42,184 bases of DNA from Clostridia bacterium (GTDB lineage: Bacteria > Bacillota > Clostridia > UMGS1883). Below, piece by piece: positions 42,152 through 42,184 of this stretch. Under the pieces are notes generated by a model that searched no databases, was not told the origin of the DNA, and worked only from the letters and a program-made list of their open reading frames with translations. The position numbers and the translations under genes were made by a program. The DNA lies in assembly GCA_030527235.1 (NCBI GenBank), contig JAUNBL010000014.1:1-42184 (forward strand), in the 5' to 3' direction. Positions within the stretch are counted from its first letter, which is position 1. Each line of letters starts with the position of its first letter.

Positions 42152-42184
42152 AGATGGTAGCTTTTCATCAAAAGCCGTGGTACA

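Overview
The window looks like the chromosome of an anaerobic, fermentative, probably endospore-forming member of the class Clostridia. The signs are PolC-type replicase, a GerW/YtfJ spore protein, pyruvate:ferredoxin oxidoreductase, bifunctional AdhE, the redox repressor Rex, a HrcA/CIRCE-controlled groESL operon, and strong AGGAGG-type ribosome binding sites. Base composition is moderate and coding density is high. I cannot place it below class level from sequence alone.

Left part (1-6530, all minus strand): one long, tightly packed operon starts at a near-consensus promoter (6490-6518). It runs lysA, an M50 site-2-type protease, scpA, scpB, a DUF2953 membrane protein, ytfJ, a dacB-like D,D-carboxypeptidase, rluB and a small GNAT-like protein. 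A further gene starts at position 50 and runs off the window. Many junctions overlap by 4 bases or are only a few bases apart. The operon links lysine/peptidoglycan precursor supply, chromosome condensation, spore/cell-wall functions and rRNA modification.

6541-15242: a single 2,851-residue signalling protein (REC, degenerate GGDEF, EAL, many PAS, GAF, PAS, active-looking GGDEF, PAS) on the minus strand, with its own promoter and terminator. 15252-17363: groES-groEL with CIRCE, promoter and terminator. 17524-18247: an unrecognised two-part protein on the plus strand.

18385-27531 (minus strand): energy metabolism. rex, adhE and a small-molecule kinase-like gene form one unit, a hotdog thioesterase and a LysR regulator form another, and pyruvate:ferredoxin oxidoreductase has its own strong promoter. 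Together these take pyruvate to acetyl-CoA and then to ethanol under redox control.

27566-34163 (plus strand): ispG, polC, a GtrB-like glycosyltransferase and uppP, which pair isoprenoid/undecaprenyl carrier metabolism with the replicase. The PolC lacks the inserted proofreading exonuclease domain.

34164-42184: accessory and surface-related. It holds a 423-base gene-poor stretch with a decayed ORF, a DUF1624 membrane acyltransferase divergent from an SLH plus PstS-like lipoprotein, a BspA-type leucine-rich-repeat protein, a tRNA-Thr/tRNA-Tyr pair, a GNAT acetyltransferase with a near-leaderless promoter, a membrane-anchored flavodoxin, a damaged CuAO_N-domain lipoprotein and, at the right edge, the 3' end of a phage minor capsid gene. 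The right edge therefore looks like a scar left by a mobile element.

The observations I find most worth a second look are the exonuclease-less PolC, the giant c-di-GMP protein, the surface module shared by the LRR protein and the flavodoxin, and the rearranged 41.1-42.2 kb segment.
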